Below are positions 1 to 5,188 of a stretch of 8,429 nt of DNA, in pieces. This stretch comes from Chloroflexota bacterium (GTDB lineage: Bacteria; Chloroflexota; Dormibacteria; Aeolococcales; Aeolococcaceae): contig DNAU01000089.1 in assembly GCA_003491925.1 (NCBI GenBank), forward strand, positions 1 through 8,429. Reading direction: 5' to 3'. Position 1 is the first letter of the stretch. Every line of letters starts with the position of its first letter. The notes beneath the pieces are model-generated. The model saw nothing but the letters and a program-made list of their open reading frames with translations, was not told where the DNA came from and did not search any database. The translations under genes and the position numbers were made by a program.

Positions 1-34
1 CGGACTTCAACGCCCTGCTAAGGCGGTAGGCTGA

Positions 35-424
35 CTACAGCTCGTAATCCAGGGTGTACGAATGCTCTCCGCCGGGACCGACGATGATCTGCCCCTCGCC
101 GCGGATCCCGGCCAGCCCGCCGGTTCCGCTGGTCTCGACGATCTTCCAGGTCATCCAGAGGACACCCGCCTCGCCACCGGCGTTGTGCTGGAGGACGAAT
201 CCACCCATCCGGCCCTGCACGGACCCCTCGAACCGCTCGATCCCTGCGTAGGCCGCCGGCTGCGCCGTCTGCACCATGATGATGTCGGTCTCGCTGCCGC
301 CCGCCAGGTCGCCGTGGAAGGTCTTGGTGATGTGGGCCCGCGTCAGGGTCACCCCGTCGTGCTCGTCGTGCGGCTTCTCGGTGTCGAAGCGGTCGATGTC
401 GAAGGTGCCTTCGGCTCTGGGCAT
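35..424 (-). CDS. DUF3224 family protein
   Basis: This 129-residue protein matches the DUF3224 pattern as I know it: an N-terminal GTFDIDRFD, a central THI-type TKTFHGDLAGGSETDI stretch, IERFEGSVQGRMGGFVLQH, then GTGGLAGIRGEGQI and a C-terminal YTLDYEL. The family is a small beta-barrel fold, about 120-130 residues, of unknown biochemical role. It often occurs in soil actinobacteria and relatives. The protein is full length, with no signal peptide or membrane segment, so it is probably cytosolic. The gene lies 76 bp downstream of the patatin-like gene on the same strand, so read-through is possible. However, a TAAGCT -10 box ends six bases before the ATG, and no Shine-Dalgarno sequence is visible. 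That suggests a leaderless transcript of its own. The family call is confident; the function is unknown. Confidence 0.9.
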   Translation of the reverse strand: MPRAEGTFDIDRFDTEKPHDEHDGVTLTRAHITKTFHGDLAGGSETDIIMVQTAQPAAYAGIERFEGSVQGRMGGFVLQHNAGGEAGVLWMTWKIVETSGTGGLAGIRGEGQIIVGPGGEHSYTLDYEL

Positions 425-430
425 CCGGCT

Positions 431-436
431 AGCTTA
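431..436 (-). promoter_or_regulatory. -10 box of a likely leaderless promoter for the DUF3224 gene
   Basis: On the minus strand TAAGCT (TANNNT type) is followed by six bases and then the ATG at 424, which would place the transcription start at or within a base of the start codon. No purine-rich ribosome site lies between. The -35 region, about 454-459, is poor and is overlapped by the palindrome at 446-459. This is inferred from spacing only. Confidence 0.45.
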
Positions 437-445
437 CCAGAGGTG

Positions 446-459
446 CGAACACCGGTTCG
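446..459. promoter_or_regulatory. LexA/SOS-box-like palindrome CGAAC-N4-GTTCG
   Basis: The sequence CGAACACCGGTTCG is a perfect 5-bp inverted repeat with a 4-base spacer. It matches the Gram-positive (Bacillus/mycobacterial type) LexA operator core CGAAC-N4-GTTCG; on the minus strand it reads TCGAAC-CGGT-GTTCGC. It sits between the patatin stop and the DUF3224 start, over the -35/spacer region of the predicted DUF3224 promoter, where a bound repressor would block transcription. I see no second copy in the window. Operator function is inferred. Confidence 0.45.
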
Positions 460-500
460 ATGGCGGGCTCCGGCGGCGGCAGATGTGGCCACCGCCGGGG

Positions 501-1433
501 TCAGCCGGCCGCCGGGCTCCCCTCCATCGAGATGGGGAGGTAGAAGACGCCCGGTGCCAGCCGCCCATCGGCCCGGCCGATGGTCTGGAGCAGGGTTTCC
601 ATGGCGGTGCGGGCGGCCTCGCGGACCTTCGAGAAGTCGGCCACCCGGAGCGGGTTGGCGATCCGGGGGCAGATCAGGGTCACCGGCAGGTGCTTGCTGA
701 AGCGGTCGAAGTCGGCCAGGAGGCGGGAGTGGAGCGCGACCGAGGTGACCCGCTCGAACACCTCCGAGAGACGCCGCAGCGCCGGCAGCGCCGGCTCCGC
801 GGTGAGGTCGACCGCGATGATCTGGGCGGGCTCCATCCGCGCTGCGGTGGCGAGGCTGCAGTTGTCGGTGACGCCACCGTCCACGTAGGCGCGGTCGCCG
901 AGCTGGACCGGCCGGAAGACGAACGGGATGGCGCACGAGGCGCGCAGCGGGTCCCTCAGCGGGCCGCGGGAGATCACCACCGGGTCGCCGGTCAGCAGGT
1001 CGGTGACGATGATCTCGAGCGGGCGGCGCAGCTCCTCGAACGCCGTCGTGCCGGTGAGGCCGATGGCGAAGTCCACCAGGGCGCCGATGGCGTCGTCGCT
1101 GCGCAGCCAGGGCTGCCGCCGAGCGCGGTTGAACACCATCCGCAGAGGATGGGAGCGAAAGACGTCCCGGGTCTGAGGGCTGGCCCAGATCCGCTCCAAC
1201 AGGTCGACTGCCTCCGGGAGTGGCCGGCTCGCCACCACCGTGGCGTTGAGAGCTCCCACGCTGGTGCCGACGCAGGCATCCGGGTCGATCCCTCGCTCCC
1301 CCAGGGCGCGCAGGATGCCGAGCTGCGCCGCCCCCCGGCCTCCCCCGCCGCCGAGCACCAGGACCGTCCCGATCGTCGACCCGCCTGCGCCATCCACAGC
1401 CATAGAGTGACACGCGCCCGTCGGCCGGGGCAC
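501..1433 (-). CDS. patatin-like phospholipase (RssA/NTE-type)
   Basis: This 310-residue serine hydrolase has the patatin fold, whose members cleave acyl esters of phospholipids or lysophospholipids with a Ser-Asp dyad. Motifs in order are the glycine-rich oxyanion-hole loop GGGGGRGAAQLGIL (about residues 28-41), the nucleophile elbow GTSVG with Ser58, the SCAIP segment typical of the family (166-170) and the DGG motif with catalytic Asp185. All key residues are present and the length is usual for stand-alone bacterial patatins. No signal peptide or membrane helix is seen, so it is probably cytosolic or peripheral. The start is uncertain: GTG 1433, ATG 1403 or GTG 1397 all precede the glycine loop and none has a clear Shine-Dalgarno. 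ATG 1403 gives a 300-residue product. The small membrane-protein gene lies upstream on the same strand, separated by a GC hairpin. The natural lipid substrate cannot be told. Confidence 0.92.
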   Translation of the reverse strand: MPRPTGACHSMAVDGAGGSTIGTVLVLGGGGGRGAAQLGILRALGERGIDPDACVGTSVGALNATVVASRPLPEAVDLLERIWASPQTRDVFRSHPLRMVFNRARRQPWLRSDDAIGALVDFAIGLTGTTAFEELRRPLEIIVTDLLTGDPVVISRGPLRDPLRASCAIPFVFRPVQLGDRAYVDGGVTDNCSLATAARMEPAQIIAVDLTAEPALPALRRLSEVFERVTSVALHSRLLADFDRFSKHLPVTLICPRIANPLRVADFSKVREAARTAMETLLQTIGRADGRLAPGVFYLPISMEGSPAAG

Positions 1434-1533
1434 GCCCGAACACGCAGCGTCTCGCGCGCCGCGCCACCATCCTGCGGCGAACCCGTCAGGGCGCCAGCCA
1501 TCCCGTGGTCACGACGGCGCTGTGCGAAGCGCC

Positions 1534-1553
1534 GGCGGGCCGTGCAGCCCGCC
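1534..1553 (-). terminator. GC-rich hairpin after the small membrane-protein gene
   Basis: A perfect 7-bp stem, GGCGGGC with GCCCGCC, and a 6-base loop begin seven bases after the stop codon of the gene at 1561-1674. No T-run follows, so it could be a weak or factor-assisted terminator, or a 3'-end stabilising stem. Confidence 0.4.
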
Positions 1554-1560
1554 CCGGCGA

Positions 1561-1674
1561 TCAGCTCTTGGCGCGGCCCCGGCTCATGAACCAGATCACC
1601 GCCGCCACGATGACGATCACGACAACGATGTAGACGATGATCTCTTTGATCCCGAACGGGGTGAAAGCCAGCAT
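1561..1674 (-). CDS. small single-pass membrane protein, copy 1
   Basis: ATG at 1674 opens a 37-residue ORF ending in TGA at 1561. The product starts MLAFTPFGIKEIIVYIVVVI, continues as an almost unbroken Ile/Val helix to about residue 30, and ends in WFMSRGRAKS. It therefore has one transmembrane helix (about residues 11-30) and a basic tail, which by the positive-inside rule stays in the cytoplasm. A good ribosome site, GGAG seven bases before ATG, and a TAGGCT -10 box 61 bases upstream support translation. The strongest evidence is the paralogue at 3249-3371: both share the pattern K-x-I-I-x-Y-I-V, then a hydrophobic helix, then V/I-W-F-x-x-R-G-R-A. I do not recognise a named family. Small membrane-stress or toxin-like proteins have this build, but no function should be assigned. 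Confidence 0.72.
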   Translation of the reverse strand: MLAFTPFGIKEIIVYIVVVIVIVAAVIWFMSRGRAKS

Positions 1675-2003
1675 TGATGATCTCCAGGGTGGACGGCTTC
1701 GCGTCGCGGCGAGGGCCGGACAGTGCGAGGCGCCAGCCTACCCCAGTCGGGAGTGCTGTCGCAGCGTCGCCGGCGGCGCCGCGCCGCCCGCTCTGACCGC
1801 CTGGCGCGGGTCGGGCCGGTCACCCCACCATCACTGCGGGCGTTTCGTCACTCGCACAGCGGTCACGGGCAGGCGGTGGCCCGGCGCGGTCACGAGCTCA
1901 CGAGGAGCGGTCGGCACCCACCGATCAGTGCCCGCGTCGTGGGGAGGTTCCTGACGCGAACCCGATGCGGCGCCGCGGAGGGGTGATCGACGACACCCGC
2001 AAA
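1675..2003. other. non-coding stretch upstream of small gene copy 1
   Basis: This holds the ribosome site and promoter of the small gene. From about 1760 to 2003 it is GC-rich sequence in which I see no convincing gene: the open frames lack ribosome sites and recognisable protein features. If the element at 2004-3938 is real, this is the original downstream flank of the tRNA-Pro gene. Confidence 0.5.
1735..1740 (-). promoter_or_regulatory. -10 box of small membrane-protein gene copy 1
   Basis: TAGGCT on the minus strand, with a -35-like GCGACA 16 bases upstream. It lies at exactly the same distance from its ATG as the identical TAGGCT of copy 2 (66 bases from the first base of the box to the base before the start codon). 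This predicts a leader of roughly 50 bases. Confidence 0.5.
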
Positions 2004-2024
2004 CGTCGGGAAGGCGAGATTCGA
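2004..2024 (-). repeat. left attachment-like repeat (tRNA-Pro 3' fragment)
   Basis: This is a 21-bp exact copy of 3918-3938; identity stops on both sides. On the minus strand it reads TCGAATCTCGCCTTCCCG followed by ACG: the T-loop end, the 3' T-stem strand, the acceptor strand and the discriminator of the tRNA. The rest of a tRNA is absent here. Confidence 0.75.
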
Positions 2025-2578
2025 CGGGCGGCTGGAAGCGGTCGTCAGCCGCAGGCAGCGATCGCCAGGGTTGTCAACGATTTCGACGCCTGCGAGGGCT
2101 CTCCAGGGCAGCCGCGGCAAGCTGTCGGCAAGCCCGCGTTGGGGTAGCAGTTGGGGTAGTACCCCAACGACGCCCGGCTACGCCTGGAGAAGCCGCCCCG
2201 GCTCGGCGCCGAGAGCCCTGGCGGACACGTGCACACGCCGTGTGTCACTTGGAACCCATGGTCCCATGCCGTCTCACATGGGCGAGTGAGCCCCTGGTGC
2301 CACGTGCCCCGCGCGGGCGCTGGCGCGTGATCAGGCCACCCGGGAATTCGAGCCTGTAAGCCCATGCCGCGCAGTCCGTTCCCGCCGCATGCACCACATA
2401 CCCCAGGGTTTCACCCAGCGTGCGGGGTGTGGAGGAGTTACCCCGCTGCCGATGTGCTGAGCGGCGTAGACATCAGCCGAGGCGCCCCGCGCGACGGCGC
2501 TGGCGCTCCTGTAGTTACTCCCCGCCCGAATGGTGTAAGCCTTCGTCTTGCACCAAGTCTTCCGCGGAGGACCCCGAC
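2025..2578. other. left part of the element, no convincing gene
   Basis: Apart from the arm-like repeats at 2138-2168, I see no gene in this stretch. A 7-bp stem GCGGGGT/ACCCCGC with an 11-base loop containing GGAGG lies at 2422-2446, about 130 bases before the coiled-coil gene. Open frames extend upstream of that gene, but their translation is Arg/Cys/Trp-rich and unlike real protein. Confidence 0.5.
2138..2168. repeat. arm-like repeats, left end of the element
   Basis: GTTGGGGTA at 2138-2146 and again at 2150-2158 (12-bp period), followed at once by an inverted copy TACCCCAAC at 2160-2168. The direct pair recurs with the same spacing and orientation at 3852-3872, near the other end. In a circularised element the two pairs would flank the tRNA-derived core, about 114 bp away on this side. 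Confidence 0.65.
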
Positions 2579-3019
2579 GTGATTCCTCCTCCCCCGGCGC
2601 CTCCATTGCCACCCGGGGCGCCGCCGCAGCCCCTCTTCCGGCGTGTCCTGCGCCCCCTAATTGCGGCGCTTGTCGCGGTCATCGTCTTTGGCGCGCTTGG
2701 TTTCTTCATCGTTGACGATCTCGGCCAGTGGACGAAGGTCCAGAACGTCAGCGATCGCCTGAGCTCGGAGCAGTCGGCATACGGCGTGGACCAGCAGGCG
2801 ATCGCGGCAATGCAGTCCCAGAACGCCGCCCTCCAGTCTCAGGAGGCCGCAGATCAACAGCAGATCGTGGCCCTTCAGTCCCAGAACGCCGCCCTCCAGT
2901 CCCAGGTGCCCACCACGCCGGACTTCATGGTGGTGGGCACGGGGTGGAACGGAAGCTGCAATCTGGACGGCTGCTACGCCCGGGCGGTTCGGCCGAGCCC
3001 TTCGTCTCACGCTCGATAG
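2579..3019 (+). CDS. proline-rich, single-TM, coiled-coil protein (unknown function)
   Basis: I choose GTG 2579 because GGAGG lies eight bases upstream and the proline-rich start reads sensibly; the open frame upstream of it does not. The 146-residue product has a Pro-rich cytoplasmic N-terminus (1-19), basic residues RR, a transmembrane helix (about 26-45), then a Gln/Ser/Ala coiled coil (about 52-109) with two copies of LQSQNAALQSQ-type sequence 21 residues (three heptads) apart. The rest is a short C-terminal part with DFMVVGTGWNGSC and a C-N-L-D-G-C cysteine pair (127, 132). The topology suggests an anchored coiled coil facing outward. I do not recognise the family. The C-terminal domain is very short and ends in low-complexity RPSPSSHAR, so the gene may be truncated or frameshifted after about residue 137. 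It is cargo of the putative element. Confidence 0.72.
   Translation: MIPPPPAPPLPPGAPPQPLFRRVLRPLIAALVAVIVFGALGFFIVDDLGQWTKVQNVSDRLSSEQSAYGVDQQAIAAMQSQNAALQSQEAADQQQIVALQSQNAALQSQVPTTPDFMVVGTGWNGSCNLDGCYARAVRPSPSSHAR
2813..2901 (+). repeat. 26-bp direct repeat within the coiled-coil gene
   Basis: The 26 bases at 2813-2838 recur exactly at 2876-2901, a 63-bp offset that is 21 codons or three heptads. Exact DNA identity, including third positions, points to a recent internal duplication of the coiled coil. Confidence 0.85.
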
Positions 3020-3025
3020 CATTAG

Positions 3026-3051
3026 CCTCGGCCAAGCGGGCCGTCCCGAGG
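3026..3051 (+). terminator. possible hairpin after the coiled-coil gene
   Basis: CCTCGG (3026-3031) pairs with CCGAGG (3046-3051), with further GGCC/GGCC pairing possible inside, starting seven bases past the stop. There is no T-run, so this is only a weak candidate. Confidence 0.25.
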
Positions 3052-3114
3052 TCGACCCATAAGAGCGGTACGCCGGGCACCGACCTAATCTGCCTAAACG
3101 CCGCAAGAGCCGCC

Positions 3115-3128
3115 AGCCTAGCGCAGCG
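3115..3128 (-). repeat. orphan copy of the small-gene promoter sequence
   Basis: The minus-strand 14-mer CGCTGCGCTAGGCT is identical to that at 3432-3445, which carries the -10 box of small gene copy 2. Its other side (TAGGCTGGCG, 3111-3120) is identical to the copy 1 promoter at 1731-1740. No small membrane-protein ORF follows at the expected distance, so it looks like a promoter remnant from duplication. Confidence 0.5.
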
Positions 3129-3248
3129 AGGTGACCTGGTGCTCGGGTCCGGACCGGCTCAGCTCGGCCCTCGGGACCGCGTCACAGGGCTGCCAGCCGT
3201 GACCCCGTGCGGCTCGGTCCGGTCGGATCGAGACTGGCGCGAGCGGGC

Positions 3249-3371
3249 TCAGGTGCGGGCGCGTCCTCGCGCTACGAACCAGACGATCCCGACGATGATG
3301 ATCAGGATGACGATGTAGGCGATGATGTGCTTCAGCCCGAACCAGTCACCGAAGATCACGAGACCGAGCAT
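3249..3371 (-). CDS. small single-pass membrane protein, copy 2
   Basis: ATG at 3371 opens a 40-residue ORF ending in TGA at 3249. It begins MLGLVIFGDWFGLKHIIAYI, continues as an Ile/Val helix to about residue 33 and ends WFVARGRART. One transmembrane helix (about 15-33) and a basic tail are clear. It is a paralogue of the protein at 1561-1674: aligning at Lys14/His15 gives shared IIxYIV, an aliphatic helix, VWF and RGRA-K/R, with a three-residue insertion (DWF) near the N-terminus. GGGAG seven bases before ATG is a good ribosome site, and GGAGAT occurs before both copies. A TAGGCT -10 box sits at the same distance upstream as in copy 1. It lies in the putative tRNA-linked element on the opposite strand from the coiled-coil gene. 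Its function is unknown. Confidence 0.75.
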   Translation of the reverse strand: MLGLVIFGDWFGLKHIIAYIVILIIIVGIVWFVARGRART

Positions 3372-3431
3372 CTGGTATCTCCCTGAGCCTCCCTGCGGCG
3401 CCGCTCTCCGTGGCCGACGGGTGAGTTCGAA

Positions 3432-3445
3432 AGCCTAGCGCAGCG
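3432..3445 (-). promoter_or_regulatory. promoter of small membrane-protein gene copy 2
   Basis: Minus-strand CGCTGCGCTAGGCT, with the -10 box TAGGCT at 3432-3437. The distance to the ATG equals that in copy 1. No good -35 is seen at 17-18 bases, so it may need an activator or a different sigma factor. The whole 14-mer is repeated at 3115-3128. Confidence 0.5.
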
Positions 3446-3850
3446 GGGCTGCATCCCGTACCGCCCGAGTCCCAGCGACCACGCCGGACGGTGCGAGCGG
3501 CCTGTCCACAGCCGCAGACCGCCGAGTGGAGAGCCGGATCCCCCCCGTCGCCCCGGAAGGTGTCGGGGCGTCGGGTCACAGGCAAGCCGAGGGAGTAGAC
3601 GGAGCTTCGCCTCCCCCACGGGCACCCGGCGGGACGCCGGGTTGGTGGCGGGTGACCTCGCGATGGAGTCACCGGGTGGCACTCTCCGGCCGGCTACGGC
3701 TTGTGATCGCCTCGGCGGTGTCCATCGGTCGCGGTGCCGTCCTTCCGGGCGTCCTGGCCTTCCTGGAGGCGTGGCGCGCGGGCGGCGGTGTGACCTGCAG
3801 GGGCCTCAGAGATGACCGGACACCCGGTCAGGAGGGAAGCCCACACACGC
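3446..3850. other. right part of the element, no convincing gene
   Basis: Open frames exist here on both strands, but none has a credible start, ribosome site or protein-like composition. Structures seen are an 8-bp perfect stem ACCCGGCG/CGCCGGGT with a 3-base loop at 3624-3642 and a GGTGAC/GTCACC dyad at 3651-3673. A structured RNA cannot be excluded. Confidence 0.45.
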
Positions 3851-3872
3851 GGTTGGGGTATCGGTTGGGGTA
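3851..3872. repeat. arm-like repeats, right end of the element
   Basis: GGTTGGGGTA at 3851-3860 and again at 3863-3872, a 12-bp period identical to the left pair at 2138-2158 and in the same orientation. It ends 45 bp before the tRNA-derived core at 3918-3938. These fit integrase arm-binding sites of an attP split by integration. Confidence 0.65.
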
Positions 3873-3917
3873 ACAGCCACTCCCGGAGCCGTTATCCGAA
3901 TTTGCCGGCCGGCCCCC

Positions 3918-3938
3918 CGTCGGGAAGGCGAGATTCGA
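3918..3938 (-). repeat. right attachment-like repeat within tRNA-Pro
   Basis: The 21 bases comprise the tRNA-Pro 3' end and two bases beyond, and match 2004-2024 exactly. This copy is the one that keeps the tRNA functional. Confidence 0.75.
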
Positions 3939-3994
3939 ACTCGCGACCTCACGGTCCCGAACCGTGCACTCTAACCTGGCTGAGCTACTTCCCG
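3920..3994 (-). tRNA. tRNA-Pro (anticodon CGG)
   Basis: A full cloverleaf can be folded by eye. The acceptor is CGGGAAG with CTTCCCG (7 bp) and discriminator A. The D-arm is GCTC/GAGT, closed by a G-T pair. The anticodon arm CACGG-TTCGGGA-CCGTG gives anticodon CGG, reading CCG. The variable loop is 5 bases. The T-arm is GCGAG-TTCGAAT-CTCGC with an intact TTCGA. The first pair C1-G72 is the hallmark of bacterial tRNA-Pro. CCA is not encoded. Length is 75 bases. The 3' end overlaps the attachment-like repeat. Confidence 0.96.
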
Positions 3995-4003
3995 ATCGTC
4001 GGC

Positions 4004-4009
4004 ATGATA
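4004..4009 (-). promoter_or_regulatory. -10 box of the tRNA-Pro gene
   Basis: TATCAT on the minus strand ends nine bases before the first tRNA base, so transcription would start just ahead of the mature 5' end. No strong -35 is seen. Confidence 0.5.
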
Positions 4010-4100
4010 GCAGCGGGGCTCCGGTATCCCCGACCCACCCCTCGGCCACCCGGCGCGGGGTCGCGGCTCGGCCGACGCCCCCGGCGCCCACGAGGGTGGG

Positions 4101-4140
4101 GGGCCAGCCTGGCCGGCGAACCGGAAACCCGCCTCCGGGT
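4101..4140 (-). terminator. possible terminator region after the aldo/keto reductase
   Basis: On the minus strand, nine bases past the reductase stop, ACCCG-GAGG-CGGGT folds into a 5-bp stem followed by TTCC. Further stems (CCGG-TTCG-CCGG and GGCC/GGCC) follow. It is weak and lacks a proper T-run. Confidence 0.3.
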
Positions 4141-4148
4141 CAGTGCAC

Positions 4149-5042
4149 CTAGCTGAGCTTGCTGAGCTGGGCGACCTGGTCGTCGGTGAGGCCGACCAGC
4201 GCCGCCTCGATGTTCTCCTCGAGATGGGGAACGGTCGATGTCCCGGGGATCGGCAACATCACCGGCGAGCGGTGCAGCAGCCAGGCCAGGGCGAGCTGCG
4301 CCGGGGTGGCCCCCAGCCTCTCGCTCATGGCGGAGAGGGGGCCCTCACGCCTGGCCAGGTCGCCGGTCGCCAGCGGGAACCACGGGATGAACCCGATCCG
4401 CTCGCGCTCGCAGTAGGTGAGGACGTCCTCCGAGCCCCGGTCCACCAGGTTGTACCGGTTCTGCACGGAGACGATGCCGGCCACCGCCCGCGCCGCCCGG
4501 ATCTGCTCGACGGTGACCTCGGACAGCCCGATCAGCCGGATCTTGCCCTCCGCCTGGAGGTCGGCCAGCTCGCCGACCTGCTCCTCGAGCGGCACCGCCG
4601 GGTCGATGCGGTGGAGCTGGTAGAGCGGGATCTGCTCGAGGCCGAGGCGCCGGAGGCTCATCTCGCACTCCTGGCGGAGGTACTCGGGTCGGCCGACCAT
4701 CTTCCACACGCCCGGGCCGGTCCGGACGAAGCCCGCCTTGGTCGCGATCACTAGGCCGTCGGGGTAAGGGCGCAGGGCGGCCCGGATCAGCTCCTCGCTG
4801 ACGTAGGGGCCATAGGAGTCGGCGGTGTCGATGAGGTCCACGCCCAGCTCGACCGCTCGCCGCAGCACGCGGACGCACTCCTCGCGATCGGAGGGCTCTC
4901 CCCAGATCCCCGGTCCGGTGAGCTGCATCGCCCCGAACCCGAGACGGTGCACCACCAGCTGCCCCCCGAGGGCGAATGTGCCGCTTGCGGTCGCCGGTCG
5001 CTCGATGGTCGAATCCACGGTCTCCATCTCCCCTGTGGTCAC
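4149..5042 (-). CDS. aldo/keto reductase
   Basis: This is an NADPH-dependent oxidoreductase of the AKR (TIM-barrel) superfamily, up to 297 residues long, reducing aldehydes or ketones in the cytosol. The complete catalytic tetrad is visible: Asp72 and Tyr77 in DTADSYG, Lys102 in ATKAGF and His144 in QLHRID. Also seen are [10 protein letters not shown] near the N-terminus, [11 protein letters not shown] at the expected inner-barrel site and the C-terminal cofactor-binding segment [14 protein letters not shown]. Start choice is open. GTG 5042 has GGGGGA nine bases upstream. GTG 5018 has GGGGAG nine bases upstream and removes eight poorly conserved residues. ATG 5027 sits too close to its purine run. 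The gene is divergent from pdxS. Some AKRs reduce pyridoxal, which would fit the neighbour, but the sequence does not establish a substrate. Confidence 0.94.
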   Translation of the reverse strand: MTTGEMETVDSTIERPATASGTFALGGQLVVHRLGFGAMQLTGPGIWGEPSDREECVRVLRRAVELGVDLIDTADSYGPYVSEELIRAALRPYPDGLVIATKAGFVRTGPGVWKMVGRPEYLRQECEMSLRRLGLEQIPLYQLHRIDPAVPLEEQVGELADLQAEGKIRLIGLSEVTVEQIRAARAVAGIVSVQNRYNLVDRGSEDVLTYCERERIGFIPWFPLATGDLARREGPLSAMSERLGATPAQLALAWLLHRSPVMLPIPGTSTVPHLEENIEAALVGLTDDQVAQLSKLS

Positions 5043-5105
5043 CGCGTCGGGTCCCCCATCTCTCCTCGGCTCAATGCTGACACAGCGGTCCCGGCACCCA
5101 CCCTT

Positions 5106-5127
5106 CAGCCCGCTCGCGACCGGGCTG
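5106..5127. repeat. dyad in the divergent reductase-pdxS intergenic region
   Basis: CAGCCCG (5106-5112) and CGGGCTG (5121-5127) form a perfect 7-bp inverted repeat with an 8-base spacer. It lies midway between the two divergent genes and could be an operator or RNA stem. Confidence 0.4.
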
Positions 5128-5149
5128 GGCGCCCACAGCCGCCGGCCCG

Positions 5150-5180
5150 ACCGCGGGACGGCGCGATGGCGTCCCGCGGT
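5150..5180. promoter_or_regulatory. 11-bp perfect dyad over the pdxS promoter
   Basis: ACCGCGGGACG (5150-5160) and CGTCCCGCGGT (5170-5180) are perfectly complementary with a 9-base spacer. The dyad ends eight bases before the TAGAAT -10 box of pdxS and covers where the -35 would be, a typical repressor or activator position. MocR-type PdxR proteins regulate pdxST in other bacteria, but no regulator gene is in view and the site type is not identified. Confidence 0.45.
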
Positions 5181-5188
5181 GGGGCGCC

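Larger units (their letters stand above)
2004..3938. mobile_element. putative integrase-less mini-element inserted at the tRNA-Pro 3' end
   Basis: A 21-bp perfect direct repeat bounds the region. The right copy (3918-3938) is the last part of the tRNA-Pro gene, from the T-loop to two bases past the discriminator. The left copy (2004-2024) is an isolated fragment of the same sequence. This is the signature left by tyrosine integrases that insert in tRNA 3' ends and leave the tRNA intact. The repeat-to-repeat period is 1914 bp. Paired 9-bp repeats lie just inside both ends (2138-2168 and 3851-3872), as integrase arm sites do. Cargo is a TM/coiled-coil protein (plus) and a small membrane protein (minus). 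No recombinase, relaxase or phage gene is visible, so it would depend on an integrase elsewhere or be a deletion remnant. A segmental duplication carrying the tRNA end is the alternative. Confidence 0.6.

Noticed and set aside
27..32. TAGGCT on the plus strand near the left edge, like the small-gene -10 boxes
   Set aside because: It would read antisense into the DUF3224 gene; no small ORF or ribosome site follows at the 66-base spacing seen in the two real copies.
276..1589. Long plus-strand open frame opposite the patatin gene
   Set aside because: Its translation is an Arg/Gly/Ala-rich shadow of the patatin and small-protein genes, with no recognisable motif; the minus-strand genes have full catalytic motifs.
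2657..3106. Minus-strand frame opposite the coiled-coil gene
   Set aside because: It mirrors the coiled-coil repeats in antisense and lacks a ribosome site; the plus-strand protein is far more coherent.
3526..3873. Plus-strand 115-codon frame in the right part of the element
   Set aside because: It has a hydrophobic stretch, but no ribosome site, and its end is made of the arm repeats (TRLGYRLG), so it is probably not a gene.
2025..3917. Search for an integrase, transposase, toxin-antitoxin pair or CRISPR array in the element
   Set aside because: No frame on either strand shows recombinase active-site motifs, transposase DDE patterns or antitoxin DNA-binding folds, and there are no regularly spaced repeats of CRISPR size. 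A toxin role for the small membrane proteins is only conceivable from their shape.
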